64,000 nucleotides of DNA from Neorhizobium sp. (GTDB lineage: Bacteria; Pseudomonadota; Alphaproteobacteria; Rhizobiales; Rhizobiaceae): NCBI GenBank assembly GCA_028283725.1, contig JAPWKC010000003.1:620001-684000 (forward strand), written 5' to 3'. The translations under genes and the position numbers were made by a program. The notes under the pieces are model-generated. The model did no database searches. It was not told where the DNA came from and saw only the letters and a program-made list of their open reading frames with translations. The number at the start of each line of letters is the position of its first letter. Position 1 is the first letter of the stretch. Below, one piece after another: positions 9,665 to 19,257 of this stretch.

Positions 9665-10570
9665 ATGAAATACGATCTCAACCTGCTTCCCGTGTTCACG
9701 ACCCTGATGGAGGAACGCAACGTCACGCGGGCGGCGGAGCGTCTGGGCATCACGCAGCCGGCGCTGTCGAATGCGCTCAACCGGCTGCGCGAGACGATGC
9801 GCGATCCGCTGTTCATCCGCGAGCGCTACGGCATGCAGCCGACCGAGATGGCGCTCGAACTGGCGCCGGCGATTGCCGCTGCGCTGGCATCTCTCGACGA
9901 GGTGGTTCGCGGCCGGCAGGATTTCGATCCGGCCGAGGCCGACCGGCTGTTTGCGATCGCGCCGAACAGTCTGGTCGAATTCGCGATAATGCCGACCATC
10001 GTGGCGCGGCTGCGCGAGATCGCCCCCGGTATCCGCTTGCGGCTTGCGCCCTTCGGCAACGATCTTGCCGAAACCGGGGTCATCTCCGGCACGACCGCGA
10101 TGGTGATCGGCCGGATCGTCGACCCGCCGGACAATCTCGTGGTCCAGCATCTGATCGATGACGGGCTTGCCTGCGTCCTGCGCGCCGATCACCCGCTTGC
10201 GGGCGATGCGCTGAGCAAAGCCGATTACGAGCGTATGCGGCATGTCAACGTTCTGCCGCCGGGGCGCATGCGGGCGGGGCTGTTCCGGACGCTGGAGCAG
10301 AAGGGCCTGAGACGGGATGTGGCCGTGTCGGTCACGCATTTTCTGGCCGTGCCGGAGATGGTGGCTGCGACCGATTACTGCGCCACGCTTCCGCGCCTGA
10401 TCTGCCGGCATCTGGCCGGCGATCCGCGGCTGAAGGTGATGGACGCGCCGGTCGATCTCGGGACGTTTCCCGTCGAGATGGCATGGCATGTGCGCTACCG
10501 GAACGATCCGGCACATCGCTGGCTGCGCGGCCTCGTGGCCGATGTCGCCCGCGAGATTGCAGAAATCTAG
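9665..10570 (+). CDS. LysR-family transcriptional regulator
   Basis: Regulator of 301 residues: N-terminal winged HTH (NVTRAAERLGITQPALSNAL, about 20-39), linker helix, then a periplasmic-binding-protein-like effector domain from about residue 90. The spacing LNLLPVFTTLMEERN and the PALSNALNRLRE recognition helix resemble the NodD/SyrM/NahR-type subgroup of LysR proteins, but the effector is unknown. It is divergent from the PfpI-like gene and probably controls it, and itself, through the dyad at 9633-9655. The TAG stop lies inside the first bases of a dispersed repeat element (10567-10670). Confidence 0.9.
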   Translation: MKYDLNLLPVFTTLMEERNVTRAAERLGITQPALSNALNRLRETMRDPLFIRERYGMQPTEMALELAPAIAAALASLDEVVRGRQDFDPAEADRLFAIAPNSLVEFAIMPTIVARLREIAPGIRLRLAPFGNDLAETGVISGTTAMVIGRIVDPPDNLVVQHLIDDGLACVLRADHPLAGDALSKADYERMRHVNVLPPGRMRAGLFRTLEQKGLRRDVAVSVTHFLAVPEMVAATDYCATLPRLICRHLAGDPRLKVMDAPVDLGTFPVEMAWHVRYRNDPAHRWLRGLVADVAREIAEI

Positions 10571-10670
10571 GGCATTTCCGCATTTCTTCGAAATGCGACA
10601 CTGCCGTCGCTCTTCGTTTCGCCAGGATTTGCGATGCAAAGCCGTTTCCCGCCCTCGCTGGACTTGCCGG
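10567..10670 (-). repeat. dispersed rhizobial intergenic repeat, copy A
   Basis: Read on the minus strand this segment matches the element at 26289-26394 over most of its length (shared blocks include CTAG-GGCATTT, TTTCTTCGAAA and the GCTGGA end). It starts at the stop codon of the LysR gene. Both copies contain internal inverted repeats around TTCGAA. It resembles the palindromic intergenic elements common in Rhizobiales genomes. The rest of the gap to 10825 holds no recognised feature. Confidence 0.65.
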
Positions 10671-10825
10671 AATTGCTTGCGGTGGCGCGGCACAGCTACG
10701 GCCGGTAGAAAGGCCCTACCGGCTGGCCTGCGGCATTTTAAGGCTTCCGCACCTCTGCCGGTAGGACAGCGACCCCGCGGCGATTGCACGCCACGGGGTC
10801 GGTCCGCATCGTCGATCGAGCCAGC

Positions 10826-11503
10826 TCAGGCCTGCTTGCCGCCCTGAAGGATGTCGGTTGCGGCGCGTTCCAGAATGGCGGCGATGCGCTTTGCCTCGTC
10901 CGGGGACCAGGGGTGACGGACCTTGAGAGCCGATTTGAGCAGCTGGCGGGCTGCCGAGACCTCGTCCTCGCGACCGCGCATGAACGACCAGTCGCCATCG
11001 CCATCATGGCCCCGGTCATGCCCGCGATCATGGCCTCTGCCACGGCCGAAGCCGCCGCCGAAGCCACCACGCCGGCCGCCTTCGAACTCCATGTCTTCTG
11101 CGCCATCGGCGCCCTTTTGTGCCGGATCGAACATCCGCTTGAAGGCCGCCATCTTGTCGCCGAAGCTTTCGAGATTGTTGAAGGTGAAGTCGATCATGGC
11201 GCGGTTCTCCTCGACCTTGGCCTTGCCGGCCTCGGTAATCCTGTAAAGCTTGCGGGTGCCTTCCTCCTCGACCTCAGCCAAGCCTGCCTCTTCCAGATAG
11301 GTGAGCGCCGGATAGATGACGCCGGGGCTCGGCACGTAAAAGCCGTTGGAGCGTTCCTCCAGCTGCTTGATCAGGTCGTAACCATGGCTCGGCGCCTTTT
11401 CCAGAAGCGCCAGGATGATCAGCTGCAAATCGCCGGCCGCCAGCTTGCGGCCGAAGCGCAGGCCGGCACCGAACATGTCTCCACGAAAACCACGCATGGG
11501 CAT
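10826..11503 (-). CDS. PadR-family transcriptional regulator
   Basis: Regulator of 225 residues with a PadR winged helix at about 20-95 (LIILALLEKAPSHGYDLIKQ, then the SPGVIYPALTYLEE recognition region) and a C-terminal helical part. Between them is a Gly/Arg/His/Asp linker with RGHD units from a 12-bp repeat (11001-11036). An AAAGGAA ribosome site lies upstream of two possible ATGs, 11503 and 11497; the second has better spacing. PadR proteins usually repress a neighbouring transporter or stress gene; here the divergent gene is a YbfB-like MFS transporter, with a TATGT-N6-ACATA dyad at 11550-11565 as a likely operator. The effector is unknown. Confidence 0.88.
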   Translation of the reverse strand: MPMRGFRGDMFGAGLRFGRKLAAGDLQLIILALLEKAPSHGYDLIKQLEERSNGFYVPSPGVIYPALTYLEEAGLAEVEEEGTRKLYRITEAGKAKVEENRAMIDFTFNNLESFGDKMAAFKRMFDPAQKGADGAEDMEFEGGRRGGFGGGFGRGRGHDRGHDRGHDGDGDWSFMRGREDEVSAARQLLKSALKVRHPWSPDEAKRIAAILERAATDILQGGKQA

Positions 11504-11549
11504 TTCCTTTCGTACGATTGGTTTTAGGGTCATAAGATGTATCGTTCAC

Positions 11550-11565
11550 TATGTCGTAAAACATA
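11550..11565. promoter_or_regulatory. candidate PadR operator (TATGT-N6-ACATA)
   Basis: Perfect five-base arms, 47 bp upstream of the padR start, match the ATGT/ACAT dyad typical of PadR boxes. ATGTCGTA is repeated at 11551 and 11565, and an outer dyad (TATCGT / ACGATA, about 11540-11576) brackets it. Likely autoregulatory. Confidence 0.6.
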
Positions 11566-11766
11566 TGTCGTACGATATTCACGTTCAAGAGGGTGACGCG
11601 CATCGCCGTGCGAATTGTCGTTCACGGTGTTGTTTTCCCGATTCTGCGGTAAAGGGGAGGCAATCGGCCAAGCCGAAAGGGCGGTGCCACCATGGGGTGG
11701 CGGTTCGTTCAGATGAGGTCGGGCGGGGCGCCGGGCTGGCGTGGGGCATGATGTGGGGCATGGTCG

Positions 11767-11819
11767 TCGGGCAGGGCCATCGGGCAGGGGGCATCGGGCG
11801 GGGCCGTCGGGCAGGGCGG
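11767..11819. repeat. 13-14-bp tandem repeat in intergenic DNA
   Basis: Four degenerate units of the type TCGGGCAGGGCCA (13, 14, 13 and 13 bp). It lies in the 445-bp gap between the padR and MFS genes, which otherwise contains only the PadR operator region. Confidence 0.7.
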
Positions 11820-11948
11820 CTGGCGGCGCGTGGAGCCGGTGGCAGCAAGGCACAGTGCAGAACGCGGGCGGCGTGCATCAGCCCCGTTCATAGCTCCGAT
11901 GACAAAAGCTGAATTGCCGGGCCGGGCTTGGCCTGCGATAAGGCGCCC

Positions 11949-13136
11949 ATGTTGCAGATCACCCCAGACCACGACCGCGATCACGCGCGCCGCTCCATCC
12001 TCATCGGCCTTGCCGGAACGATCGCCATGGCATCGGCCATGGGCTTCGGACGGTTCTTCTACACGCCGATCCTGCCGGGCATGATTGCCGGCATTCCGCT
12101 TTCGGCCTCGGATGCGGGCTATATCGCAGCCGGCAATTTTGCAGGTTATCTCGCCGGCGCCATTCTCTCGGCCTATGGCTGGGCGGCCGGGCGCGAACGG
12201 TTTTTCGCGCTCTTCTCGCTTTATGCGACGGCAGCGCTTCTGCTGGCCATGGGCGTTACCGACAGTCTCTTCGCCTTCGTCGCCATCCGCTTTCTGGCCG
12301 GGCTCGTCAGCGCGCTTGCGATGATCCTGGTGTCATCGATCGTCATTCCGCATGCCGCCGGCCGGCAGGTGGTCAATATGCTGCATTTCGGCGGTGTCGG
12401 TGTCGGTATCGCGGTTTCCTCCGCGCTGGTCTTCATCGTCAATGCGGTGACGGGCGATGGCGCGCACGGCTGGCGGGTGAACTGGATCGCCGGTGCGGTG
12501 ATCGTGCTTGCCGCCACCTTTGTCGTTCAGGCGCTGTTACCCAAGCCGAGAGGGGAAGTGGTGCGAACCGTCGAGCCGCCGCTCGTCTGGAAGGCGCCGC
12601 AACTGCTGCTGACGCTGTCCTACGGCCTGTTCGGCTTCGGTTACGTGATTACCGCGACGTTTCTCGTCGCGATCGCAAGGATGGGCGGCTCGGGGGCCGT
12701 CGTCGAATTTCTCGCATGGTTCGTCACCGGCATTGCCGCGGCCGTCTCGCTTGCGGCATGGCATCCGGTGTCGGCGCGGCTCGGGCTCGGGCGTGCCTAT
12801 CTGCTGGCGCAGGCGCTGCTGGCGATCGGCGTTCTCTCGTCCGTGACCTTGCCGCCGGTGGCCGGCGCGCTTGTCGGCGGATTGCTGCTCGGCGCGACGT
12901 TCATGGTGATCACGGCCTTCGGCCTGCAGATCGGCCGGCAGCTTTCGCCGCAAAGCCCGCGACGCGCCTTCGCCTTCATGACGGCGGCCTTCGGTACCGG
13001 CCAGATTGTCGGGCCGCTGGTGGCCGGATGGGCGGCGCAGGTGAGCGGCAGTTTCACGCTTGCCTCGCTGCTTGCGGTCGCCGCCGTCATCGTCGCCATG
13101 CTCATCTCCGGGCCGATCGTCTGGGGCCGGCGCTGA
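11949..13136 (+). CDS. YbfB/YjiJ-family MFS transporter
   Basis: Twelve-helix transporter of 395 residues. The opening GLAGTIAMASAMGFGRFFYTPILPGM segment (residues about 20-45) is the hallmark of the YbfB/YjiJ group, a branch of the major facilitator superfamily with unknown substrates. A TTG at 11928 is in frame, but ATG 11949 follows AAGG with suitable spacing and is preferred. The divergent PadR gene may regulate it. Downstream 13137-13431 is non-coding and includes the dyad GTTAC-AATTGC-GTAAC at about 13314-13329 ahead of bacA. Confidence 0.86.
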   Translation: MLQITPDHDRDHARRSILIGLAGTIAMASAMGFGRFFYTPILPGMIAGIPLSASDAGYIAAGNFAGYLAGAILSAYGWAAGRERFFALFSLYATAALLLAMGVTDSLFAFVAIRFLAGLVSALAMILVSSIVIPHAAGRQVVNMLHFGGVGVGIAVSSALVFIVNAVTGDGAHGWRVNWIAGAVIVLAATFVVQALLPKPRGEVVRTVEPPLVWKAPQLLLTLSYGLFGFGYVITATFLVAIARMGGSGAVVEFLAWFVTGIAAAVSLAAWHPVSARLGLGRAYLLAQALLAIGVLSSVTLPPVAGALVGGLLLGATFMVITAFGLQIGRQLSPQSPRRAFAFMTAAFGTGQIVGPLVAGWAAQVSGSFTLASLLAVAAVIVAMLISGPIVWGRR

Positions 13137-13431
13137 GGCATGCCTCGGCGATATCCAACATTGGGCCGATCGCCTGGTTGAAGGCTTGCCTGGAGGCTTG
13201 GTTGAACGGTGGCCGACAGTTGGCCGATCGGGGGCCTGGTGCCGGGCGGATGCGCGTGAACCGGCGGAGTGGTTGAGTGGGCCGATGCGGGAGCAACGGC
13301 TGAAAAACATGTCGTTACAATTGCGTAACAAACGGGGCGCGGGCATTGCCGGGTCCTTGGAACTGCCTTAGTTTCGGGCAACAGGTCCTCCCGGACAGCG
13401 TCAGACTCGAACTCAGGAAAGCCAAAGCTCC

Positions 13432-14703
13432 GTGTTCCATTCCTTCTTCCCGCGGCCGAAGCTGCTCTTCACCTCGGCCGTCATCTGGGCCTTTGTCACC
13501 ATTCTTGCCTGGTATTTCGTCTTCGACGGGCTCGGGACCTCGTTCGGCTATGTGATGCCCGAGCAGGAGCCGTTCGACCTCAGCTATTTCCTCGTGCCGG
13601 CAAACCTCTGGTTCTACGGCTATTTCATCGTCTGCCTCGGCCTTTTCGGCGCAGCCTGGACGGTGATCGCCAAGGACCACCCGTGGAAACTCTGGTCGAT
13701 CTGGGGTTCGCTGCTGATCATCACCGTCACCTATTTCGGCGTGCAGGTGTCGGTCGTCGTCAACAATTTCCGCCGTCCCTTCGGCGACCTTCTCCAGAAC
13801 TCGTTGAGCGGCAAGCCCGGCATTACCGACTGGGACTTTTATTCGCTGATGCTGATCTTCGCGCAGATCGCCTTCCTCAGCATGTTCGTGTCGATCCTGA
13901 CCGACTTCTTCACCAGCCACTATATCTTCCGCTGGCGTACCGCGATGAACGACTTCTACATGTCGAAGTGGGAAAAGCTTCGCCATATCGAAGGCGCCTC
14001 GCAGCGTATCCAGGAAGATACGATGCGGTTTTCGGCAACGCTCGAAGGGCTTGGGATTTCGCTGATCAATTCGGTGATGACGCTCGTCGTCTTCCTGCCG
14101 ATCCTGTTCGGCCTGTCGAGCTATGTGTCGGAACTGCCCGTCGTCGGCGAAGTGGCGCATGCGCTGTTCTGGCTGGCGCTGTTCTGGTCGGCTTTCGGCA
14201 CCCTGCTTCTGGCGACCGTCGGCATCAAGCTTCCGGGCCTGAATTTCCGCAACCAGCGCGTCGAGGCCGCCTACCGCAAGGAACTCGTCTATGGCGAAGA
14301 CCATGCCGAGCGCGCCGATCCGGTGACGGTGAAGGAACTCTACGCCAATGTGCGGAAAAACTATTTCCGCATGTACTTCCATTACCTCTACTTCAACGTC
14401 GCCCGCTATTTCTACGTGCAGGCGGATGCGCTGTTCTTGACCTTCATGCTGGTGCCGACGATCGTCGCACACAAGATCACCTATGGTATCTACCAGCAGA
14501 TCTCGACGGCCTTCGGCCAGGTGTCGAACTCGTTCCAGTACCTCGTCACCTCGTGGACGACGATCATCGAGCTTCTGTCGATCCACAAGCGCCTGAAGGC
14601 TTTCGAGGCGGCGATCGATGGCGGCCCGCTGCCGCCGATCGACCAGCACTATCTCGAGCGCGAAGCCGAGGGCGGCGAGATGAACGCCAACCGGCCAACC
14701 TGA
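13432..14703 (+). CDS. bacA: peptide antibiotic transporter, SbmA/BacA family
   Basis: Inner-membrane protein of 423 residues, the size of Sinorhizobium BacA (about 420). It matches the SbmA_BacA family throughout: FFPRPKLLF start, HPWKLWSIWGSLLIIT, the VQVSVVVNNF block, and the RMYFHYLYFNVARYFYVQADA region, with about seven or eight membrane spans. The family imports proline-rich and nodule-specific cysteine-rich peptides using the proton gradient and affects very-long-chain fatty acid lipid A; in rhizobia BacA is needed in some hosts for bacteroid survival. The start is GTG with AGGAAA eleven bases upstream. A strong hairpin at 14741-14767 follows the stop. Confidence 0.9.
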   Translation: MFHSFFPRPKLLFTSAVIWAFVTILAWYFVFDGLGTSFGYVMPEQEPFDLSYFLVPANLWFYGYFIVCLGLFGAAWTVIAKDHPWKLWSIWGSLLIITVTYFGVQVSVVVNNFRRPFGDLLQNSLSGKPGITDWDFYSLMLIFAQIAFLSMFVSILTDFFTSHYIFRWRTAMNDFYMSKWEKLRHIEGASQRIQEDTMRFSATLEGLGISLINSVMTLVVFLPILFGLSSYVSELPVVGEVAHALFWLALFWSAFGTLLLATVGIKLPGLNFRNQRVEAAYRKELVYGEDHAERADPVTVKELYANVRKNYFRMYFHYLYFNVARYFYVQADALFLTFMLVPTIVAHKITYGIYQQISTAFGQVSNSFQYLVTSWTTIIELLSIHKRLKAFEAAIDGGPLPPIDQHYLEREAEGGEMNANRPT

Positions 14704-14740
14704 TCTCGTCGTACCCTTGCTAAAACCGCAGCACGTTTGG

Positions 14741-14767
14741 CCGCGCCGGAGCTTGCCTCCGGCGCGG
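14741..14767 (+). terminator. hairpin after bacA
   Basis: Perfect 11-bp stem CCGCGCCGGAG / CTCCGGCGCGG with a five-base loop, 37 bp after the bacA stop. Only a short T-rich tail follows, so it may be a weak intrinsic terminator. From here to 15083 nothing else was recognised. Confidence 0.65.
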
Positions 14768-15083
14768 TTCTGCTATGGGGAAGGGGCAGGCGCATGGGTT
14801 TCGGGATTGTGGCGACGGTTTCGCCTGCCCCGACCGGGGAAAACCCTCCTGCCGGGTGATGCGCGCCCGTGTCAGGGGCGTCCGGCGCGAAGATCTCGTC
14901 ACGGCCACCACCGGAACCGGGCAGAACCCGATGGAAGGTTGCCGGTTCTAGAACCCGGTTCCCCGCCCGATGGCATGGCCAGTATCGCCAGGCGGCGAGG
15001 GGGTGGGGACGAACCGGGCCTTGAAAAAATGTCAAACCGCTGGTTTCAAACGCCTATATTTTTCATCGGCGGCGTCTTCGTCC

Positions 15084-15440
15084 TCACGCAGCCGTCGGGC
15101 GTCGGCGGGCGAGACGCTGGTTGATCGCACGGCCCGCAAGGCAGCCGATGGCAGCGCCCACGGCCTTGATCAGCGCATCGTCAAACCGCGCATGGCGGGT
15201 GGGCGACAGGAGCTGCAAGGCTTCTATCCCGGCAGCACCGACCATGATCAGAATGCCGCAAAGCAGCCAATGACGCGGATAGGCGATCACGAACAGGAAC
15301 GCCATGAGGGCAAAGGCGCCGGCCCGGTCGATATTGACGGGCAGGAAATCGTGCGGGCGAAGACCGATCGGAGAGACGGTCACGAAGAGAATGCCGGCGA
15401 GAGCCAGCCATGCGAGCGTGCGGGCGTAGGATGGTGTCAT
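15084..15440 (-). CDS. VanZ-like family membrane protein
   Basis: Small membrane protein of 118 residues with four predicted helices. The VanZ-like pattern is visible: FVTVSPIGLRPH after helix 1, DRAGAFALMAFLF as helix 2, the GIEALQLLSPTRHARFDDALIKAVGAAIG segment (conserved E-x-x-Q and R-x-x-x-x-D) near the end. VanZ confers low teicoplanin resistance in enterococci, but stand-alone homologues in proteobacteria have no assigned role. No convincing ribosome site precedes ATG 15440. It sits 70 bp upstream, in transcription order, of the polysaccharide deacetylase gene, so the two could share a transcript. Confidence 0.82.
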   Translation of the reverse strand: MTPSYARTLAWLALAGILFVTVSPIGLRPHDFLPVNIDRAGAFALMAFLFVIAYPRHWLLCGILIMVGAAGIEALQLLSPTRHARFDDALIKAVGAAIGCLAGRAINQRLARRRPTAA

Positions 15441-15510
15441 GGAACTGTCATATAGAGTGTCGGGCTGAAGCCGAAATGAAATTCACGCGAGACGCGGATA
15501 AGGCGCTTCT

Positions 15511-16731
15511 TCAGAGGCCTGATCGCCGGCCTTGCGGCCCGGTGATCGTTCCTTCCTTCTTCATGATCTCGATCGCCTGCGAATAGCTGACGCAGGAGAC
15601 GTCATCGCGCAGGCAGACGTCGGTCACGAGTTTCTCCATCGCCCGCCAATAGGCGCCGCCATTCATCTCGACGAAGTGGAAACCGAGCTGGAGGGGCACG
15701 CGCTTGCCGTCATATTGCCTGTCGAAGGCGGCCTTGAAGGCCCTGTAGGCGCGGTCTTCGTAACTTGCGGCATTCGCCACGTCTTCCGTCGCCTTCGAAT
15801 GGCGGAAGTAGAGATTATAGTCCATGCCGATGATCGGGCGGGCGCTGGGGCCTTCCGGGATCAATGGCAGGCCGAAGCGCAGCATCATGCCGTCCGCGTC
15901 CTTGTTATCGCCCTTCTCCGCGCCCGTGCCCGAGACCATGTCCGGATAGGCAGGGCCCTTGGTCACGGCACTCGCATCGTAGACGAAGCCGGCCTTCCTC
16001 TCGGCGGCGATCATGCCGGCGCTGGTGGAGAAATACGGCGCGCGAAAACCTCGGATGTCGTGCATCACGAAATCCTTCCAGCCGGCCGGCTCTTTCGCTG
16101 CGGCGCCTTCGTCGGCCCAGGCGTTGCCTACCGTCGTGCGGAATGTCTTCAATTCGGACAGCCACTCAGCTTCCGACCAGTCCTTGCCGTCGAAATGGCC
16201 GCAGGTATGGCTGCCGATCTCGTGGCCGGCCAGATGCGCCTCCCAGATATGGCCGAGCCTTTCGCGGGCTTCGTCGGCCGTCTGGGCAAAGCCGATATTC
16301 GAGCGGCCCGGCTTTTCGCCCGGCCCCTGGTAGGTTTTGGCGCGGGCACGGTCGATGATCAGCGAGCAGGCGAGGAAATAGGTGAAATGGGCGTTGGAGC
16401 GGGCAGCGATATCCATGCTCTTCTTCCACAAAGGGTTCGGCCCGGCGCCATCGAAGGAGATCATCAGCAACTGCTTGCGCTTTTGAGGCGCCGATGCCGT
16501 CTGCTGCTGCTGCTGCTGCTGCTGCTGCGGTTCGGGTTCGGCAGTTGCCGCCGGTGCTGCAGCGTCTGACGGCGTCGTCACCATGTCGTCGGCGCTGGCG
16601 ACCGACATGCCCGGACACAGGGCCAAACACAGGGCCAGACACATTGCCAGACACGGGGCCAGACACGGGGCCAGACACGAGGCAATGGCGGTTGACGGCA
16701 GACGCGACGGGCGCAGGAAAAACGGGGGCAT
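15511..16731 (-). CDS. polysaccharide deacetylase family protein with repeat-built signal peptide and polyQ tract
   Basis: Exported protein of 406 residues. The NodB-like domain shows HTCGH (175-179) as the metal-binding H-x-x-x-H and a GFRAPYF motif, but the first motif reads SFDGA (D94-G95) where classical deacetylases have T/S-F-D-D, so activity is uncertain. The signal peptide is made of Cys-Leu-Ala-Pro/Met/Leu tetrapeptides from a 12-bp repeat, and the mature start has nine consecutive Gln (69-77) from a CTG run. ATG 16731 has GAGG five bases upstream; the open frame upstream of it is probably chance. Divergent from the TPR-der operon. Confidence 0.78.
   Translation of the reverse strand: MPPFFLRPSRLPSTAIASCLAPCLAPCLAMCLALCLALCPGMSVASADDMVTTPSDAAAPAATAEPEPQQQQQQQQQTASAPQKRKQLLMISFDGAGPNPLWKKSMDIAARSNAHFTYFLACSLIIDRARAKTYQGPGEKPGRSNIGFAQTADEARERLGHIWEAHLAGHEIGSHTCGHFDGKDWSEAEWLSELKTFRTTVGNAWADEGAAAKEPAGWKDFVMHDIRGFRAPYFSTSAGMIAAERKAGFVYDASAVTKGPAYPDMVSGTGAEKGDNKDADGMMLRFGLPLIPEGPSARPIIGMDYNLYFRHSKATEDVANAASYEDRAYRAFKAAFDRQYDGKRVPLQLGFHFVEMNGGAYWRAMEKLVTDVCLRDDVSCVSYSQAIEIMKKEGTITGPQGRRSGL
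16501..16527. repeat. (CTG)9 trinucleotide tract encoding polyglutamine
   Basis: Nine CTG triplets, read as CAG on the minus strand, giving Gln69-77 of the polysaccharide deacetylase. A perfect run like this is prone to slippage. Confidence 0.9.
16609..16680. repeat. 12-bp tandem repeat encoding a signal peptide
   Basis: Six units of the type GGCCAGACACGG. On the minus strand each unit gives a Cys-Leu-Ala-x tetrapeptide, forming the hydrophobic core of the deacetylase signal peptide. Confidence 0.8.
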
Positions 16732-17083
16732 GGAACCTCGAATGCATGATGTGCGGCAAGGCCTGAGGCCGCGACGCGGGGTGCGCCGGATTGCGCCCGG
16801 AATGCGGCGAAGCTTGGGACGGTGCGCGGAAAAACGGCTCCTTGTGCCCGATAATATGGCCATCCGCCACGCTTTGATGGCATGGTCACGGCGAGTTTTG
16901 CTGAAGAGATGGCCCAAGGGCCTTACATCCTGTGCAAAATAGGCTAGAAGGCGCTTTCTTGAACGGTGTTTTTGACGCGCATGGGCTCCCGCCAAGGGAT
17001 ACTGGCGCAATTGGCATCGAGGCTCCGGGGACGCCCGGTCGCCACCATGTTTGATAGACAGGCCAAGAGGGCCGGAGACTTTT

Positions 17084-17755
17084 ATGGCGCATAACGACGA
17101 CAGCTTTTTCCGTGAGGTCAACGAGGAGCTCCGCTCCGACCAGATGCGTTTCGTCTGGAAGCGTTACGGCAAGATCGTCATCGGCGCCGCGGTGCTGATC
17201 GTCGTCGCGACCGCCGGCTACAGCGGCTATCGCTACTGGTCGGCCAATACGGCATCCGCCGCCGGCGACCGGTTCGTCGCGGCGCTCGATCTTGCGCAGC
17301 AGAAGAAGAATGACGAGGCGCTGGCAGCGCTTGCCGCGATCGAGAAGGATGGCAGCGGCTCCTATCCGGTGCTCGCCAAGATGCGTTCCGCCTCCGTCCA
17401 GCTGGACAAGGGCGATCAGGCCGGCGCGATCAAGGCATTTTCCGAGATCGGCGACGACAAGGCCGCGCCGCAGGCGATCCGCGAACTCGCGAACCTGCGT
17501 GCCGCCTTCATCCTCGTCGATACCGGCACTTACGAACAGGTTGCCGCCAAGGCCGAGATCATGGCGGTGCAAGGCCATATGCTGGCAAATTCCGCGCGCG
17601 AAGTGCTCGGTCTTTCCGCCTACAAGGCCGGCAACATGAAGCAGGCGAAGCAGTGGTTCGAACAGATCACCGGTGATCAGACCGCGCCGCGCAACGTCGC
17701 CAACCGCGCACAGATCATGCTCGACAATATCGCCGCATCGGGCAAGGCGGCCTGA
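17084..17755 (+). CDS. YfgM-like tetratricopeptide repeat membrane protein
   Basis: Protein of 223 residues with a cytoplasmic N-terminus ([16 protein letters not shown]), one membrane helix at about 30-50 ([18 protein letters not shown]), and a periplasmic TPR_21-type helical repeat domain. In E. coli the relative YfgM binds SecYEG and periplasmic chaperones, and its gene sits in yfgM-bamB-der. Here der follows directly, 37 bp downstream, with no bamB between. ATG 17084 is chosen because GGAG lies seven bases upstream. The upstream 350-bp gap (16732-17083) shared with the divergent deacetylase gene must contain both promoters, but no clear boxes were identified. Confidence 0.85.
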   Translation: MAHNDDSFFREVNEELRSDQMRFVWKRYGKIVIGAAVLIVVATAGYSGYRYWSANTASAAGDRFVAALDLAQQKKNDEALAALAAIEKDGSGSYPVLAKMRSASVQLDKGDQAGAIKAFSEIGDDKAAPQAIRELANLRAAFILVDTGTYEQVAAKAEIMAVQGHMLANSAREVLGLSAYKAGNMKQAKQWFEQITGDQTAPRNVANRAQIMLDNIAASGKAA

Positions 17756-17792
17756 TCCCGGTTTAGGGACAGGCCTTGAAGGACAAAACAGG

Positions 17793-19220
17793 ATGAGCTT
17801 TACCGTCGCCATCGTCGGACGCCCGAATGTCGGAAAATCGACCTTGTTCAACCGTCTGGTGGGCAAGAAGCTGGCACTCGTCGACGACACGCCGGGTGTC
17901 ACCCGCGACCGTCGTCCGGGCGATGCCAAGCTCGTCGACCTGCGCTTCACCATCATCGATACGGCTGGTCTCGAAGAGGCCGGCGCCGATACGCTCGAAG
18001 GCCGTATGCGCGCCCAGACGGAAGCGGCGATCGACGAGGCGGATATCACGCTGTTCGTCGTCGATGCGAAATTCGGTCTGACGCCCCTCGACAAGACCTT
18101 CGGAGAGCTTCTGCGTCGCTCCGGCAAGCCGGTCGTGCTCGTCGCCAACAAGTCGGAAGCCCGCGGCTCCGACGGCGGCTTCTACGACGCGTTCACGCTC
18201 GGGCTCGGCGAGCCGGTTCCGGTTTCGGCCGAACACGGCCAGGGGATGATCGACCTGCGCGACGCCATCGTCGAGGCGATCGGCGAGGAGCGGGCATTCC
18301 CCGACGAGGGTGACGACGACGAAGCCGAGACCGATGTCGACGTGCGCGATTCCGTGCTCGGAGACGAGGCAGAGGACGACGCGGTCTATGACGAGACGGC
18401 GCCGCTGCGCGTCGCCATCATCGGCCGCCCGAATGCCGGCAAGTCGACGATGATCAACCGCTTTCTCGGCGAAGACCGGCTTCTGACCGGGCCGGAAGCC
18501 GGGATTACCCGCGATTCGATTTCCGTCGAATGGGACTGGCGCGGCCGCACGATCAAGATGTTCGACACCGCCGGCATGCGCCGCAAGGCACGCGTGCAGG
18601 AAAAGCTCGAAAAGCTTTCGGTCGCCGATTCGCTGCGGTCGATCCGCTTTGCCGAAACGGTCGTCATCGTGTTCGACGCGACCATCCCGTTCGAGAAGCA
18701 GGACCTGCAGCTCGTCGATCTCGTCATCCGCGAAGGCCGTGCGGCCGTGCTTGCCTTCAACAAGTGGGATCTCGTGGAAGATCCGCAGGCGGTGCTTGCG
18801 GACCTGCGGGAAAAGACCGAGCGGCTTCTGCCGCAGGCGCGCGGCATTCGCGCCGTGCCGATTTCCGGCCAGACCGGCTATGGCCTCGACAAGCTGATGC
18901 AGAGCATCATCGATACCGACCGGGTGTGGAACAAGCGCATCTCGACGGCGCGGCTCAACCGCTGGCTCGACGGCACCCAGGTGCAGCATCCGCCACCGGC
19001 CGTTTCGGGCCGTCGCCTGAAGCTCAAATACATGACGCAGGTGAAAGCCCGCCCGCCCGCCTTCATGGTGTCCTGCACGCGTCCCGACGCGCTGCCGGAA
19101 AGCTATATCCGCTACATGATCAATGGGTTGCGCAACGATTTCGACATGCCGGGCGTGCCGATCCGCATCCATTTCAAGGCGGGCGAAAACCCGTTCGAAG
19201 GCCGCAAGCGCAAGCGCTGA
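17793..19220 (+). CDS. der: ribosome biogenesis GTPase Der (EngA)
   Basis: Essential GTPase needed for 50S subunit maturation; 475 residues, normal for alphaproteobacteria. Two tandem G domains are seen: G1 motif GRPNVGKST at 9-17 and a second GRPNAGKST at 211-219, each followed by DTAG and N/K-x-x-D type motifs (ANKSE, FNKWD). A KH-like C-terminal domain ends in the basic tail GRKRKR. An acidic linker (residues about 168-195) joins the G domains. Probably co-transcribed with the YfgM-like gene. Start at ATG 17793 after a purine-rich AAGGACAAAACAGG stretch. Confidence 0.96.
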   Translation: MSFTVAIVGRPNVGKSTLFNRLVGKKLALVDDTPGVTRDRRPGDAKLVDLRFTIIDTAGLEEAGADTLEGRMRAQTEAAIDEADITLFVVDAKFGLTPLDKTFGELLRRSGKPVVLVANKSEARGSDGGFYDAFTLGLGEPVPVSAEHGQGMIDLRDAIVEAIGEERAFPDEGDDDEAETDVDVRDSVLGDEAEDDAVYDETAPLRVAIIGRPNAGKSTMINRFLGEDRLLTGPEAGITRDSISVEWDWRGRTIKMFDTAGMRRKARVQEKLEKLSVADSLRSIRFAETVVIVFDATIPFEKQDLQLVDLVIREGRAAVLAFNKWDLVEDPQAVLADLREKTERLLPQARGIRAVPISGQTGYGLDKLMQSIIDTDRVWNKRISTARLNRWLDGTQVQHPPPAVSGRRLKLKYMTQVKARPPAFMVSCTRPDALPESYIRYMINGLRNDFDMPGVPIRIHFKAGENPFEGRKRKR

Positions 19221-19257
19221 GCGGTTTCGCCGACACTCTTGCCCTGACCCGAGACCC

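Noticed and set aside
9530..10789. N-terminal extension of the PfpI-like frame up to 648 residues
   Set aside because: It runs antisense through the LysR gene; the real start at 9529 has a ribosome site and matches family length.
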